A DNA stretch of 64,000 nucleotides from Caprimulgus europaeus (lineage: Eukaryota > Chordata > Aves > Caprimulgiformes > Caprimulgidae). Under the pieces are notes generated by a model. It was given only the letters and a program-made list of their open reading frames with translations. It was not told the origin of the DNA and ran no database searches. How positions within the stretch are numbered: position 1 is the stretch's first letter; every line of letters begins with the position of its first letter. A program made the translations under genes and the position numbers. The stretch spans positions 4,900,537 through 4,964,536 of the forward strand of contig OU015525.1 in the NCBI GenBank assembly GCA_907165065.1, read 5' to 3'. Below are positions 1 through 11,889 of the stretch, one piece after another.

Positions 1-510
1 GTAAAGTAGACTGAGAATATGAGGTGAGGGAGATGGGCTGGACAAGGATGAACAACTCTGAAGTAAAGGGTCTGAGTAAGATGACTGAAAGTAAGGATTT
101 GAGCTAGAGATCCTGAAAAGACAGGGAAACAGGAGAAGACCTGGGAGATTTTCTTCCTCCAGGTAGGGCTAAGCATGACTCTCCACTGCAGCTGAGATGG
201 CAGTCTCCTACCTGAGCTGTTGCTGTAAGCATGGTGGCTCGTTCCTATTTTTTGTTTTTTTTCCACCCTCCATGAACAATTCCCTGTCAGTAACACTCTG
301 TGTCACCTCCCACATGCCTTTTGGCCAGGCCCTGGGAGATGCAGCACTTGATGCTTCTGGTTGTGAACTGATGCTAGCCCACCTGCCCCCACCTGCCATC
401 CTTCTCCAGGCAGCACTGGACCTCTTGCCTTTTCTGTGGTGGCCCCTTGGCACGTGGCCTCTCCTCACTTTCCTCACTGCAGAGGGGGGCAATTTTTTCT
501 TCTCCACAGG
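1..510. other. Anonymous single-copy sequence
   Basis: I recognise no repeat, RNA or exon here. Open frames on both strands are short, overlap each other, and run into the CR1 copy that begins at 511. Confidence 0.5.
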
Positions 511-852
511 TCACAGAATCACAGAATTGCCTCGATTGGAAAAGCCCTTTAAGATCATTGTGTCCAATCATGAACCCAACACTGACCAGTCCCCGACTGA
601 CCCATGTCCCTCAGCACTGTGTCTACACGACCCTTCAATCCCTCCAGGGATGGGGACTCCACCACTGCCCTGGGCAACCCCTTTCAATGCCTGAGAAACC
701 CTTCAGCAAAGAAATTCTTCCTCACATCCAAGGTCAACTGCCCTTGGTGTAACTTGAGGCCATTTCCTCTTGTCCTGTCACTTGTTCCTTGGTTGAACAG
801 ACCCACCCCCACCTCTCTACACCCTCCTTTCAGGGAGTGAAAGGTCTCCCCT
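511..852 (-). mobile_element. CR1 LINE 3' fragment, subfamily group A
   Basis: The left edge is the inverted CR1 3' tail (TCACAGAATCACAGAATTG). Antisense CR1 follows, with the landmarks CTCCAGGGATGGGGACTCC and CCTCTTGTCCTGTCACTTG. The copy is 5'-truncated at about 852. It is visibly very close to the copies at 23310 and 42885, with only scattered substitutions, so this subfamily was active fairly recently in the lineage. The forward open frames at 197-840 that cross it are antisense CR1 translations, not genes. Confidence 0.93.
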
Positions 853-1527
853 ATAGAGAACATAAGGTCCCTTCCCTTCCTCCCCCTGCGTGGGCATCAC
901 TGCCCATTCGCCGCAGCAGTACTGGATACCAGCACCATGAGTAAAAGCTGGGAGATGACCAGCAGAGGAAATGCTTTGAAAATGAGATCTCCTGCTTCTG
1001 TGCAGAGGAATGGCTATTTTAGGACTAGATTGTGTTGGAGATATGGGCTGGGACAGTATTACTGCAGCTGCTAAAGGAAATGCTGATGTATCCAAAGCTT
1101 CCCAATAAGCAAAGTAATAGACATTGTGTCAAGAAACCCTCCAGGCCCATCAGTTCCTTGCCTTGACATGGCCCCTGGACTCAGAAGTGGTAGGCACCAG
1201 TTTCCCCAACCACAGAGATCACCACTGGTTTGTAAGAGTGCAACCCTGCCATTCACACCTTCCTGCAAAAATAATGATTTCCACACAGGCTCCTAATTAC
1301 ACCAGAAGAAAAGGGTTCTCCTGCCGTCAGCCTGAGGGCAGCACAAAGGAGCATGGTAAGAGACAAAATTACAGCAGCCTTGGGCACATTTAGCAACATT
1401 GCTGAGAAAAATTCAGTCCTGAGCAGCTCCCAAGGAAATCACACCCTCTTGTTTGCCCGAGAGTCACAGATTCTCCCTCCAGCTGCGGCTCCCCAGCCAT
1501 TTAAATGATGTCAGATAATTAAACGTA
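853..1527. other. Anonymous sequence between CR1 copies
   Basis: No repeat family, conserved exon or RNA gene recognised. Open frames are below 100 codons and show no family signature. Confidence 0.4.
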
Positions 1528-2095
1528 CCAGCAGGTCAAGGGAGGTTCTCCTCCCCCTCTACTCTGCCCTGGTGAGGCCACATCTGGAATATTTGGTCCA
1601 GTTCTGGGCTCCTCAGTTCAAGAGAGACAGGGAACTTCTGGAGAGAGTCCAGTGGAGGCCACAAAGATGATGAAGGGCCTGGAGCATCTCCTGTATGAGG
1701 AGAGGCTGAGAGAGCTGGGACTCTTCAGCCTGGGGAAGAGCAGACTGAGAGGGGACATTATCAATGTTTATCAATATCTAAAGGGTGGGTATCAAGAGGA
1801 TGGGGCCAGACTCTTTTCAGTGGTGGCCAGAGATAGGACAAGGGGCAACGGGCACAAGCTGGAACACAGGAGGTTCTGCTTAAACATGAGGAAAAACTTC
1901 TTTATTGTGAGGGTGCCAGAGCCCTGGGCCAGGCTGCCCAGAGAGGCTGTGGAGTCTCCATCTCTGGAGATGTTCAAAACCCACCTGGATGCTTTCCTGT
2001 GCAACCTACTCTGGGTGAACCTGCTTTGTCAGGGGGGTTGGACTGGATGATCTCCTGAGGTCCCTTCCAACCCCAATCAGTCTGTGATTCTGTGA
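1528..2095 (+). mobile_element. CR1 LINE 3' fragment with ORF2 C-terminus, group D
   Basis: Sense CR1 begins in the ORF2 C-terminal part (GGTGAGGCCACATCTGGAAT, then a [19 protein letters not shown] reading frame from about 1675). It ends in the canonical tail TCTGTGATTCTGTGA at 2095. An open frame of 132 codons (1652-2050) is the remnant of the CR1 reverse-transcriptase polyprotein tail. It contains LRGD, the NGHKLE-type box and [19 protein letters not shown] residues. The copy is 5'-truncated and cannot move by itself. The inverted relative at 20760 belongs to the same group. Confidence 0.93.
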
Positions 2096-2799
2096 AAGCA
2101 GCTACAGCGCTTGTCAAAGCTCTGTTGGGTTTCACCAGAGATGCTTCACCTGAAACCTCCAGTTCCTATATTTTCTCGTAAGCAGTCTGTTGGGACTGGC
2201 AGGCCACATACATTTGTCATCACCTGTATCTTCAGTACCTAGGTCCCACCTGCCGAGGCAGCAGCCTCTACCATGCCATACCCAAGAGAAACCCCAGCGG
2301 CCTGACTTGGTATATACTTCTCCAAGCTACATCTCCACGACACAAGCAGGAGAAGCTGCAAGCCACCCTGCAGAGCCCTGCAGACCTTTGTCCATCATCA
2401 TGCTGAACGGTCGCTCTGAGAATTACCTGCAGATTTATTACCCTTCAACCTAACTTGAGAAGAATGTTGCTGTCTCTATTCTTGCAGAGATTTACAGCTC
2501 ATTCTGCCTAGAAATGGGTCTTTTTTCTTTTTTAATTGAGTGATCTGTCTTTTGGGGAAATATTTTATTTTGTGCTGTATGTTTCAAGGTCTTTGACCAT
2601 GTCACTTCCACTTTATTTAGCTACCCTGTCACACCAGCCTTGTGTACTCCCTGTCCCACTATCCATGGCAACCTTCGTGGCTCAAACATTTATTTCTTCT
2701 TTTATACATCTCAATGATTCTTCCCAAACTGACTCTTGAGACTGGAATGTGGCCCTAAATTAGGACTTATCTCCATGGGAGATTTTTCCAGAGATTTTG
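2096..2799. other. Anonymous sequence
   Basis: Single-copy-looking DNA with no recognised repeat or exon. Short open frames only. Confidence 0.4.
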
Positions 2800-3270
2800 G
2801 GATAACTCCTCTCTATGGAAAGACTTGCTGTAGCATATGTGTGCGCAGCTGGGAGTTATACCAGTGAGCTGTCAGAGTTCACTGTGCCTTTGTGCCACAA
2901 TAAATTAGTACAAGCACTAACTCAGAAAAAGTCCTTGGCTGTTACTGGAGAAAGGTCAGTTAAGAACCACATCCATTGTGTGGCTGCATCCAAAAAAGCA
3001 AACCTAGGAGGCTATATAAAGGATGGGATGAAGGGTTATATAATTCAGTTACACAATGTGTGTGATTGCTGTCATCGGAGGACTGTCTTCAGTGCTTGTT
3101 ACTCGGTTTCAAAAATAAATAACAGGACTAGAGAGTTCAGGGACAAGCAGGATTCTTATGGTGATGAACAAAAAAAAAATGAAGGCATTGGAGGCATTTA
3201 TCTGGGAAGCATAAGATGTGATAAATCAAATAATGAGCAGTCTAGGACATGTGGATTGAGAATGCCTGTT
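2800..3270 (+). mobile_element. Ancient CR1-type LINE relic, ORF2 C-terminal region
   Basis: The sequence follows the sense strand of the old amniote CR1 lineage common in turtles and crocodilians. Landmarks are ACTCAGAAAAAGTCCTTGGC at about 2920, a GTGTGGCTGCATCCAAAAAA stretch at about 2975, then GCAAACCTAGGAGG. These correspond to the ORF2 segment that reads (E)KDLG...AAxKKANxxLGxI. A 156-codon open frame (2815-3285) covers it and contains HCVAASKKANLGGYIKDG, so the frame is explained as a decayed LINE rather than a host gene. Family matching is from memory of consensus sequences. Boundaries are approximate and the relic is heavily diverged. Confidence 0.6.
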
Positions 3271-4824
3271 TTCCTTTTCATATAATAAAAAAGCAAAGTG
3301 TCATTCAAAGAGATGAGAAATAGCAAGTTACAATTTTACAGCAGAAGCACTTGCTCGACATAATTACAAACCACAGAGCTCTGGAATTTACTTAAAACCC
3401 AAAAGTGAGAAATCTTGATATGGTAACAGGAACATATGCAGCTGCAACACTGAAAGTTAATAAAACCAAAAACCCCCCCAAAAACCCCCAAAAAACCCCA
3501 AAGGGGATAAATGCTTTGGTATCTATTATGTATAGGGGATTGATATTACACCATCAGGGAAAAAGCGATGTCAGGGCTTGTTTCCTCCCTCTCCTGATGT
3601 CTCCACTACTAAACCCTCTCAGAAACAAGCTATCCCACCAAATGGCCCTGCATCCAACAGGACAGTGACGTCTGTGTTCCTAAGGAACAATAACAGCACT
3701 GAAGGCAGAGGAGCTGCCTCTTACTTCCAGAAATGGGTAACGTCTGCCTATTGTGCCCTTGCTGCTGCTTAGCCTGGCTGCACACACTAGAGCCACTGTT
3801 CAGAAACAACTTTCAAAGATGTCAGTTCAGCCAGTGAAAAAAAATAATGTCTGAAAGAGCTCAAATTTAGTGAACTTTCATCAGATCTGAATTCTGGTTG
3901 CCTTGGAAACGCTGGGATGCTGAAGACACCTCATCTCGGGGCAGCTTTGTCTGAGGGGTTTGCTTGGCGCCAGGAGCCTCGGCCACTGCAGCGCTTGCGG
4001 AGACATCAACGAGAGCATCAATTCCCTCAGCAACTGCAGGGTGGGTCAGATTGCTCCTTCCTGGAATTAATATTGGTTCACATCCAGCCCAGACCTTCTG
4101 AGCTGAGTTTTCTTAGTTCAAATGCACATTTGTGCCATATGGCAGCTTCTCCTGGCTTTGAGTTAGTCATTCCCCCAGGTGTGTGCAGACTCTGTCTCTT
4201 ACTTGCCTTGACAAAGTGGCAGAGAGAACTCAGGCTGTTCAAACATATCCTGGAAGAAAGTGAACACTGAATAGACTTCTGGCCACTGTGTCACCGTTTG
4301 CTACCAAACACACAGCTGTTCTCCAGTTGCATTGTGAGATGGAGCCAGACCAACTATTCTTCTCAGCTCCATTACCAGCTTTCCACTGATCTTCTCAGCT
4401 GCTTGGCCTCCGTGCCACATGAAGCTGAGAAACTGCAGCATTTAGAGATTTCATTAGCAGTTATGGGACAGAGCAGGGTTTCTTTTTAGTAGCTAGAGTA
4501 GTGCTTGGTGGTTTGGTTCCAGCTGGGATTTGTTATGAGAAGAATATTGAAACCATATCGATGTTTTCAATTGTCACTAGAAGTTGAAGGACTTTGTGTT
4601 TTGCTAGTCTGCAGGTGCAAGGTCTGGGGGGGCGGTGAATATTTAAATTAATAAGATAGATTGCCATTTGAATATGCCACTGAGATATTCCATATCTTAT
4701 AATGTCATATTCAGTATATTAAGGAGGGTCTCAATTTCTCTCTCTCTCTCAGGCTTTCAGTCAGGCTGTTGCTCTTCCAGGACTGTGGTTTTGGGATAGT
4801 CACTCATCTGTGTTCGTTATCCAA
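3271..4824. other. Anonymous sequence with a C/A-rich low-complexity patch
   Basis: No gene or recognisable element. Positions about 3467-3500 are a C-run/A-run low-complexity tract (runs of 4-7 C alternating with runs of A), and a short CT dinucleotide run lies at about 4735-4751. Confidence 0.4.
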
Positions 4825-4882
4825 AATGGCCCAGGCTTGGTTGGTCAATGGTGAGTGATTCCACTGTGTATCAATCGCTTGC

Positions 4883-5019
<137 letters not shown>

Positions 5020-5147
5020 TTGTTTTAACTTTTATTTTATTTCAGTTATGAAATTGTTCATATCTCACTCTCCTCCCCCTTACTCCTCCAATTCCCTCCC
5101 CTACCCCCTGGGGGGAGGGAGAGTGAGCGAGCGGCTCTGTTTGGCTA

Positions 5148-5191
5148 CTAGCCAAGTGCTAGCCAAGTGCTAGCCCAGTGCTAGCCAAGTA
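5148..5191. repeat. 11-bp tandem repeat, 4 copies
   Basis: The unit CTAGCCAAGTG occurs four times in a row. The third copy has CTAGCCCAGTG and the fourth ends in A. It occupies the place where the LTR end would normally read toward its terminal CA. Confidence 0.9.
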
Positions 5192-5200
5192 AAAGCACCA

Positions 5201-5930
5201 CACATGTGCTCAGTGCCTCTTGGACGTGCGGGAGACACGGAGGAGATGTGCCTGCTGCACTGGGCGAGAACTTGTCACCTTTGCTCCCTGGCCCTTAAGC
5301 CACCACGTTCTGCCAGGTGGAGAGAGGATAGGGACTCCTCCATGCCATGTGTCCTGTCTGCCTGACAGGTCTGTCCCAGGGATGGTAGGGTGTGGTCCCA
5401 GCAGTCTGTCTCCCTCTCAGACTCACTGATGCTCCTCAGCCCACTCCCCTCCTCCCGGAGCTCTGTCCCTAGCAGAGGAGTTCCTCTCCCTGGACGCACT
5501 CCCACAGCTCTGCTCACCGCTGGGTCCGGCTCTGCCGTACGGGCAGGGCACGGCCTGATAGCACCTGGGCGGCAGCGTGTTCCCACCAGAGCTCTGTCTG
5601 GGAAGCTGCTCCAGTTACAGCAGGTGCAGAGCTTAGAGAGGCCATGGCCTTCTGCTGGGTGGACTCCATTGCTCCCTGGTTGAGCTGGCAGTGTTAGTGT
5701 CCTGCCATGCCGTGGCCTGTTTGCCCACCATGGTCACTGTGCTCCTGGTCACCAACGCTCCCCAGAGGTTTCTTTGTAGATGGAGATTATGCCAACACCG
5801 GAGCTGCTCGCCTTGGTGACTGAGTGTCCTCGCTGCAGAGCAATCAGTAGCTCTCCTGTGACAGTTAGCTGATGAGCACTGTGACAGTTTAAGCAGAACA
5901 TCATGACTAGGACCCAACCATAACTGATAG
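5201..5930. other. GC-richer, CpG-containing block after the LTR fragment
   Basis: Base composition rises compared with both flanks and CpG dinucleotides are frequent (for example 5222-5242, 5495-5580, 5795-5835). Open frames of about 70-100 codons exist on both strands, but none resembles a known protein. It could be degraded retroviral leader/internal sequence following the LTR, or unrelated GC-rich DNA. I see no primer-binding site or gag motif. Confidence 0.35.
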
Positions 5931-6169
5931 GTGCTTGTTTTTTAAAAGGAGCAAGTAGTTAATGACTACCATAATTAATTATGATAATTACTGTTCTCTC
6001 TGGGGTGCCTTCTGCTTAAGAATCTCCACAAGCTTTTTCTGCACTGGTTTCATTGGTGGCCCTGTTCTGTGAGGTATGTGGTATCTATGACCATGGGCAA
6101 GTGACTTAGCAGCCCTTTGACTTTCACACTAATAGTGTGAGGTAAGAACATCCTGTTTCACCAGAAAGA
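5931..6169. other. Anonymous sequence with a weak MIR-like core
   Basis: Around 6085-6110, CCATGGGCAAGTGACTTAGC resembles the conserved core of amniote MIR-type SINEs. The surrounding match is too short to call an element. Nothing else recognised. Confidence 0.25.
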
Positions 6170-6310
6170 AGACACTATTCAAGACTCTGGGTTGTTCAAC
6201 TTAAAAAAGCTGGAGACCATGTAAGTATTTAAGTAAAGAGACCCATGGAGAAAACAGAGGTGGAGCAGAGCACCAGAGCTAGAAGCTTGACTGTCCTCCA
6301 CACTTGCTGT
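6170..6310 (+). mobile_element. Possible ancient CR1/L2-type LINE relic, ORF2 C-terminus
   Basis: The stretch containing CTGGGTTGTTCAACTTAAAA, GCTGGAGACC, AAGTATTTAA and CATGGAGAAAACAGAGGTGG follows the sense layout of old LINE C-termini (leucine-rich LFNLKKxRR box, then KYLK, then the acidic spacer). It is much decayed with no open frame. The call rests on order of landmarks only. Confidence 0.4.
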
Positions 6311-6639
6311 CAGACCACACAAGTGACATAGCAGCTTCAGGCAACCCAGAGTCAGAGTGGATTTGGAGATAGGCTGTGGGCAAGGTTTCCATGGATATAT
6401 TTCTGGTAAATGCATTCAGGCTAAGTAGCCATTAGGACTAAATACAAGCTTTGGTTTAGATTTTTATTTTCTTAGGCTATCCAACCCAAAATGGGCTTCC
6501 TAGCTGTTTCCTTGGCAACCAGTCCATATGTCAGAAACAAATTGAAGATTATTATGTATGAGATAAACAACTCAAAATTGAAACAACTTCAAACAGTAGC
6601 TCATGTCCACGTGATTTAGGGAAGAAAGCCACCAAATTT
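6311..6639. other. Anonymous sequence
   Basis: No repeat, gene or RNA recognised. Confidence 0.35.
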
Positions 6640-6708
6640 CCTCCATTTCTATTAATTCTTTTCCTCCATTTCTATTAATTCTTTTCCTCCACTTCTATTA
6701 ATTCTTTT
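6640..6708. repeat. 23-bp tandem repeat, 3 copies
   Basis: The unit CCTCCATTTCTATTAATTCTTTT shortened to its core CCATTTCTATTAATTC occurs at 6640, 6663 and 6686. The third copy differs by one base (CACTTC for CATTTC). This is a young local duplication. Confidence 0.93.
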
Positions 6709-7685
6709 ACATACATGGGAGGAAAGGTTTCTGGACCAGAAATCATGAAACTATCAGCTCTGCTGTGAATTTGTTGTCTGTGTAGAGAAAAAAGCAATTT
6801 TACAGTTAAGGGAATGGTATGAAGAATAACTGCTTCTGAATATTTCTTTCCAATTGTAATCAATGTTAGATGTAACAGTGGAAAAGTTGGAGTTTATATT
6901 GAATGTCTAAGTTCATTACTCTGCAAATTATAAAGTTCTTTTCAGGTAAAAGCATTGGTGGGGAGCACATTTCACATGCAGAATGAATGGCTAAGAAGAG
7001 TTTCATTTGCAGACAAATATTGATGCCTGATCTTTTATGCCCTTGAATATGCAGGGGGTGGGAACAGCATCACATTACTTCTCCAACTAGGTGGAAATAA
7101 CACAGCCCTAATGTTGAATCAATTCACAGAATAAACCCTGTGAATAGCTGCTGAGGAAATCAATATGAGGAAATAGTGAACTGAGCATCTGTTCTGCAAA
7201 CAGTCAGAGAAACTAAAAACAGATTGTGGCTTGTCTTGGTTTTGATATCCCTGAAAATTCTGGGCCTAAAAGCCAGTTGGGTGCCTGGGTCCCATCTACA
7301 TTAACAATTTCATTGAGAACCAAGTGAGGAGGTTGTGGAGAAAGAAACAAAGGAAAGTAATTAAAACAAAAACAAAAACAAAAACAAAACAAAAACAAAA
7401 CCAAATGCTGTTGGCGGGAAGCTGGGTGGTTACAGATAAGCAGCAGCATGGATAGGTGAGGGGAGAAGAGTTTCAAACGAAGGAACTGTTCAAAAGAGGA
7501 AGGATTAGAAAGAGCAAGTGTGAGGGGGTTAAAGGCAGCAGGCAGAGAAAAAGTTCAACATATTTCTTTCTGATACAAGATGGGAGTGCCAGCAGGGAGT
7601 ACCCTGTAAGAGAAAGTCTGACAGATGAAGAGGACAGACCTCTGAGAAGGCAGAGAGAGAAGGATACCAGAAATAGAGCCAGAAA
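6709..7685. other. Anonymous sequence with an (AAAAAC)n patch
   Basis: Positions 7363-7402 are a short A-rich AAAAAC-type simple repeat. The remainder shows nothing recognisable. The 109-codon frame at 7456-7785 has no family signature and runs into the CR1 tail. Confidence 0.4.
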
Positions 7686-7723
7686 GGGTCACTTCCAACC
7701 CAAACCATCCTGTGATTCTGTGA
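7686..7723 (+). mobile_element. CR1 LINE extreme 3' end
   Basis: Only the last 38 bp of a sense CR1 are present: CACTTCCAACCCAAACCATC followed by the tail CTGTGATTCTGTGA. This is either a severely 5'-truncated insertion or the end of a more decayed copy to the left. Confidence 0.8.
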
Positions 7724-10700
7724 GTGTTGGATTTGATGTACAGCACAGCCCTTATCTTTCACTCTGCTGCCCTCTTATTTTTTGACAAATGGCAGATTTC
7801 CCTGAAGTGATGTAGTCTTAAAGACTCAAACAATTGAAAAATTATCTTGGATAGCTGTGATCTTGTCAGTGACAGAGGAAGGATTCCAGGGACAGCATGA
7901 CCAAAGGAGGAGGACAGGAGGAAGGTGGTTGCAAGGAATGAGAGTGCACAGAGGGGAGGGTCAGAAAAGAGAGAAATGTTAAAGATGAGGAAGAAAAGCA
8001 GAGTGTAAATACATCTTTATGCCAGAGAGAGGAGGGGAGAAATGGGGTGGAGAAGGAGAGAAGGAAGAGATGACTATTCTAATGTGGATTAGGATGACAT
8101 CAGAAAAACTGCCTGTGCATTGATGCTGACACAGCAATGAGTTTGCCCAGACTAGAAATAGAAAATTGATACCATCCTTTGGGAGCTGCCGTTCATCAAC
8201 GCCCTTTAGTACAACCCTAGAAACCACCAGTGTTTCCCTGCCTTTAATTTGTTTTAATGGAACACTTTTCCTGCCTCCTCTCGTATTTTTTAGCAACTCC
8301 TTGCAACCTTTTTTTATCCTCAGCACTTTAAGCAAGCGATAAACTGCTGGTAACCTTGTTTGTTATTTGCAGTCCATTAGAAGTTCAGTTTGAGGCAAGG
8401 GCAGCACTTGTGCCCAGGGTGAATTATTGAGCGGACGTGTTTGATCTGAGCCTTGTCTCTGCCAGCCAGTTACAGGTGCAACCTAATTCTGATCAGTCAG
8501 CACTCAGTGGGGTTTCTTGCTCTGTAACTCTGGTGTCAGTGGTGATAATCATTGAAATAGGGAAAACCCCCAAGTATTCGCTTCACAAAAAGCACAAAGT
8601 TAAACACAAGGTCACTGAGAAAAACAGGGGGCAGGTTAAGATGAGGCAGGGACAAGACAAGTGAGCACTGGGGATGTGCTTACCACACACATTGGTTGCT
8701 ATTGAGTTGCAGGTTGCCAGACTGAGTCCCAACTCCCTTGTTTCACACGCACCAAGATGCCACTCAATGAAGGTGATGAGTTTCAGTGCTCCATTTCTCT
8801 CTGAGATGCAAACTGTTCAATTCCAGGAGGTCTGCAAACCCAGGACTGTGCCCTTCTTCCCTAGAGCACAGATTGCACCCTGATCCTGCAATTGGGCTGG
8901 GAAAGAAAAATGGCCTTTCTAGTTTCAACTGGTGTTCCCCAAGGAGCAACTTGAAGCACAGCAAGGAGGCTCAAAAGGGTGCCAGAAGAAACAGGGGCAG
9001 GCCCCACATACTCTGAAAGAGATGCAGGATTTGAGCCTGTCATATGGGAAGTGTCCTCCAATACAGAATTTCTAGAGAAGCTGTGGCTCAGCAGTGCATC
9101 TCATTATCTATAAAGTCTGGTCTCAGCTGGCAAAGGAGAAAGTAGACTCCCCAGTCCATATCATCAGAGCCCTTCTGCATTTTATTTGCCTGTTGCTTCT
9201 TCCCCTGTTACAATATTTCAAGGATCTCCAAGGTTCTTGCCCAGATCTCAGCCAGGTTCTCTTCTGATAAAGTTTTGCAATGTAATTTCTGTTTTACAGT
9301 CCAAGACTGGTCCCTTAAGATGGCACTTCCTTGTTCATCTTCATACAAGTCCGGAGCTTTATGCTGACTCAAGGGCCTCCTGTGCTTATATAGTGCTGCT
9401 CACCACATCTTTGTACACTGAAACACTAAGATCTGAAATAAAGTTAATAATCTGGGAAGAGATTCCTTTTTCTCCCCCTGCTGCTCAGTATGTTCATGCA
9501 ACAGATGTACCAAGCAAATCTCAGCATCTCCTGTATCGTCAGCCGTTGTGCAATTTAGTCTTGTATCTCCGTGATTTGCTCTTCTTTTTTCTTTAATCTG
9601 CTGGATGGAGGTAATGAAGATTTGAGTACTACGTGTCAACCCATCTGTCCTGGCAAAGTGACTGGGGCTGCACAGAGCCACAGAGCTGAGGATCATTGTA
9701 ATCAGCTCAATGGGTGGTTCTGCCTGTGGCCAAATGGATTCCATATGTGAGATTCTCTGTCATGCAGAAGGCACTGTCATTAGCTCCCTTTCTAAAAAGT
9801 CCTTCTGTTCTCCCAGATGAAATACACTGTCACTTAACCCAGCATGGTGACTTGCCATTACGTTGTCAGTATGGAGAAAATTCTTCTTTGATAACTTCCA
9901 AAAGTACAATGGCCTTGTTAATTTTTGGGGGCTGCAGACACATAAAGTTGCTATTTTATTCATTTTACTCTTACCACAGGTTTGAGCCCCTGAATGGAGA
10001 TGGTTCCAGTGCCCAGATAGCTTTAAGGAACATCATCTTGAGTGAGGAGATTAGTCTGGATGGAAGATATACCATACCTACGCTTTAATTTTAGTCTCAG
10101 ACTGTTGACCACAGAGCAACAAGGTGCCACTCTGCATTATCTATGTAACATGCTGGACAATTAATCTATTATTCATTGCAGCCAACATCTTCATCCTCGT
10201 TTCTCATTTTATAAGGCAGGCAGGTTCTCATACCCAGAGTTCCTCTGAGAATCTTATGTGAGAATGGGCAAAGAAGGTGCAGAAATAGTGTGCTCTCCAC
10301 ATCCCATGGAGGTTGGTCAGGCATAATGAGTTTAATCTGAAACAGAAGAGTTAAGTTAGAGATCACAAACATTTTTGATAGAGAGGACAGTGGATTGATG
10401 CCTAGGAGATTGTGAAACCTCTGGTGCTGGCAGTTTGTCCAATCTGTTTCTCATCTCCCAGGAATTAGTGGGGGGCTAGCTCATCTGCATTTTTTACCAG
10501 CCAGTTTTTCAGCTCTGCTTTCTGCTGTTGTATAGCAGCAGATGTTCAGATTCTGGGCATTTTCCAAAGCTACCCAGTTATTGTTAAGTATAATTAACAC
10601 CAAAATCCTTAGTCCATAAACCTGCTTTAGGCTGGACCCATTCATACTCTGTGTTTCCAAAATAAAACCTCAATGTGAAGATCATCTCTTTGATAAGCAA

Positions 10701-11889
10701 AAAGCAATCCCAGCTCCCAGTCTCTCCCTTTAAGGTGAAATACTAGTAAAATATAGAAAGCAAGGAATATCACTAGAACACAGAGTTGTTTGCCATAACA
10801 GTAGCACAACTTAATGCTTGCAAGCACTCCCAGTTTATTAGGGCTGAATTAATTTCCTAGCCATATATCTAATCTCAAATGTTCCAGAAAGTCATTAATA
10901 TTACTCAGAACTACCAGTTTATGGATCATTGTCTGTAATCAGGTTGTGGTAGTTCAATGAGATCCACATTTCCTGTGGTTGACAATGGATTATTCACATG
11001 GGATGTGCAGCGTAACTGAGTTAAGGTTATGGAAGCAAACATACCTTGTGGAATTTGCCCAATCTGACTCACATAGTTTGATGAAGATAAAGTTGCATAA
11101 TTCAGGGGTATTTTTATGCACTTGCATTAAACAAACACCATGGTCATGAGTTCTGAAGAACAACAATGTGATAGGAACAGACTTGGTTCATCCTAGGATC
11201 TGGTTAAATAAATTAGAAGCACAGTGCAGTGTTTGGGAGGTTTCAGTTATGAAGCTATTTCAAGAAACCCATGAGGATTTCACTAAACTGTGCAGCTGCA
11301 ATGTGTGCAGGCAAACAGGATGCTGTTCTATCACCAAAGGAATAACAAACAATTCCAAAAGAGGGGGTAATTTAGTTAAATATAGCACTTGAAATAATTT
11401 ACTAAGAATTCACATCTTTTGTGGTCATTCTACCTTTTTTCTGCAGTGGAGAGTAGCAAAATCCTCAAACTGCTAATGACTGCAAATGGTGTTCCCATTA
11501 GAGAATAAATTAAAACTTGGAGATAACAGGCCAAAGGACAGTGAGGCAAGCACAGGCTCCAGGAAATAAGATAAAAAGAAAAAAGCACCCGAATGTCTGA
11601 GATCATTGCTTTGTCTGCTTTCTAGGCCAGATCCTTGAGGTCTTAAATGCACAGCAACGCTGAGAAAAATGTGCAGCCCTAACCACTGTGAAGGTTTTGA
11701 TGGTCAATGCACGAGCTTATTCCCTGATTTAGTGCAGCCTGAGGACCAGTGTCTGTGGAAGAATCCTTCTCTGACATCAGCCAAAGTCAATGCTTCAGGA
11801 AGAGGGTCAGGATTGGACAAAGCAGACTCCCAGTTTGCAATCATTTGCAGTTCAGGGGCTTCCTGAAAAGGTGGGCTCGGTATATTAAT
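7724..11889. other. Anonymous single-copy sequence, about 4.2 kb
   Basis: I find no repeat family, exon, RNA gene or tandem array that I can name. Open frames up to 136 codons (for example 9186-9596) lack any motif. This may hold old unrecognised repeats or non-coding regulatory DNA. Confidence 0.4.

Noticed and set aside
3467..3500. C4A4-like telomere-type repeat
   Set aside because: Run lengths vary and the tract is short; ordinary C/A low complexity. Bird telomere repeats are TTAGGG.
5879..5895. TGTGACAGTTTAAGC as the start of another LTR
   Set aside because: It resembles the start of a common avian LTR (TGTCATGGTTTAACC) only loosely and no LTR body follows.
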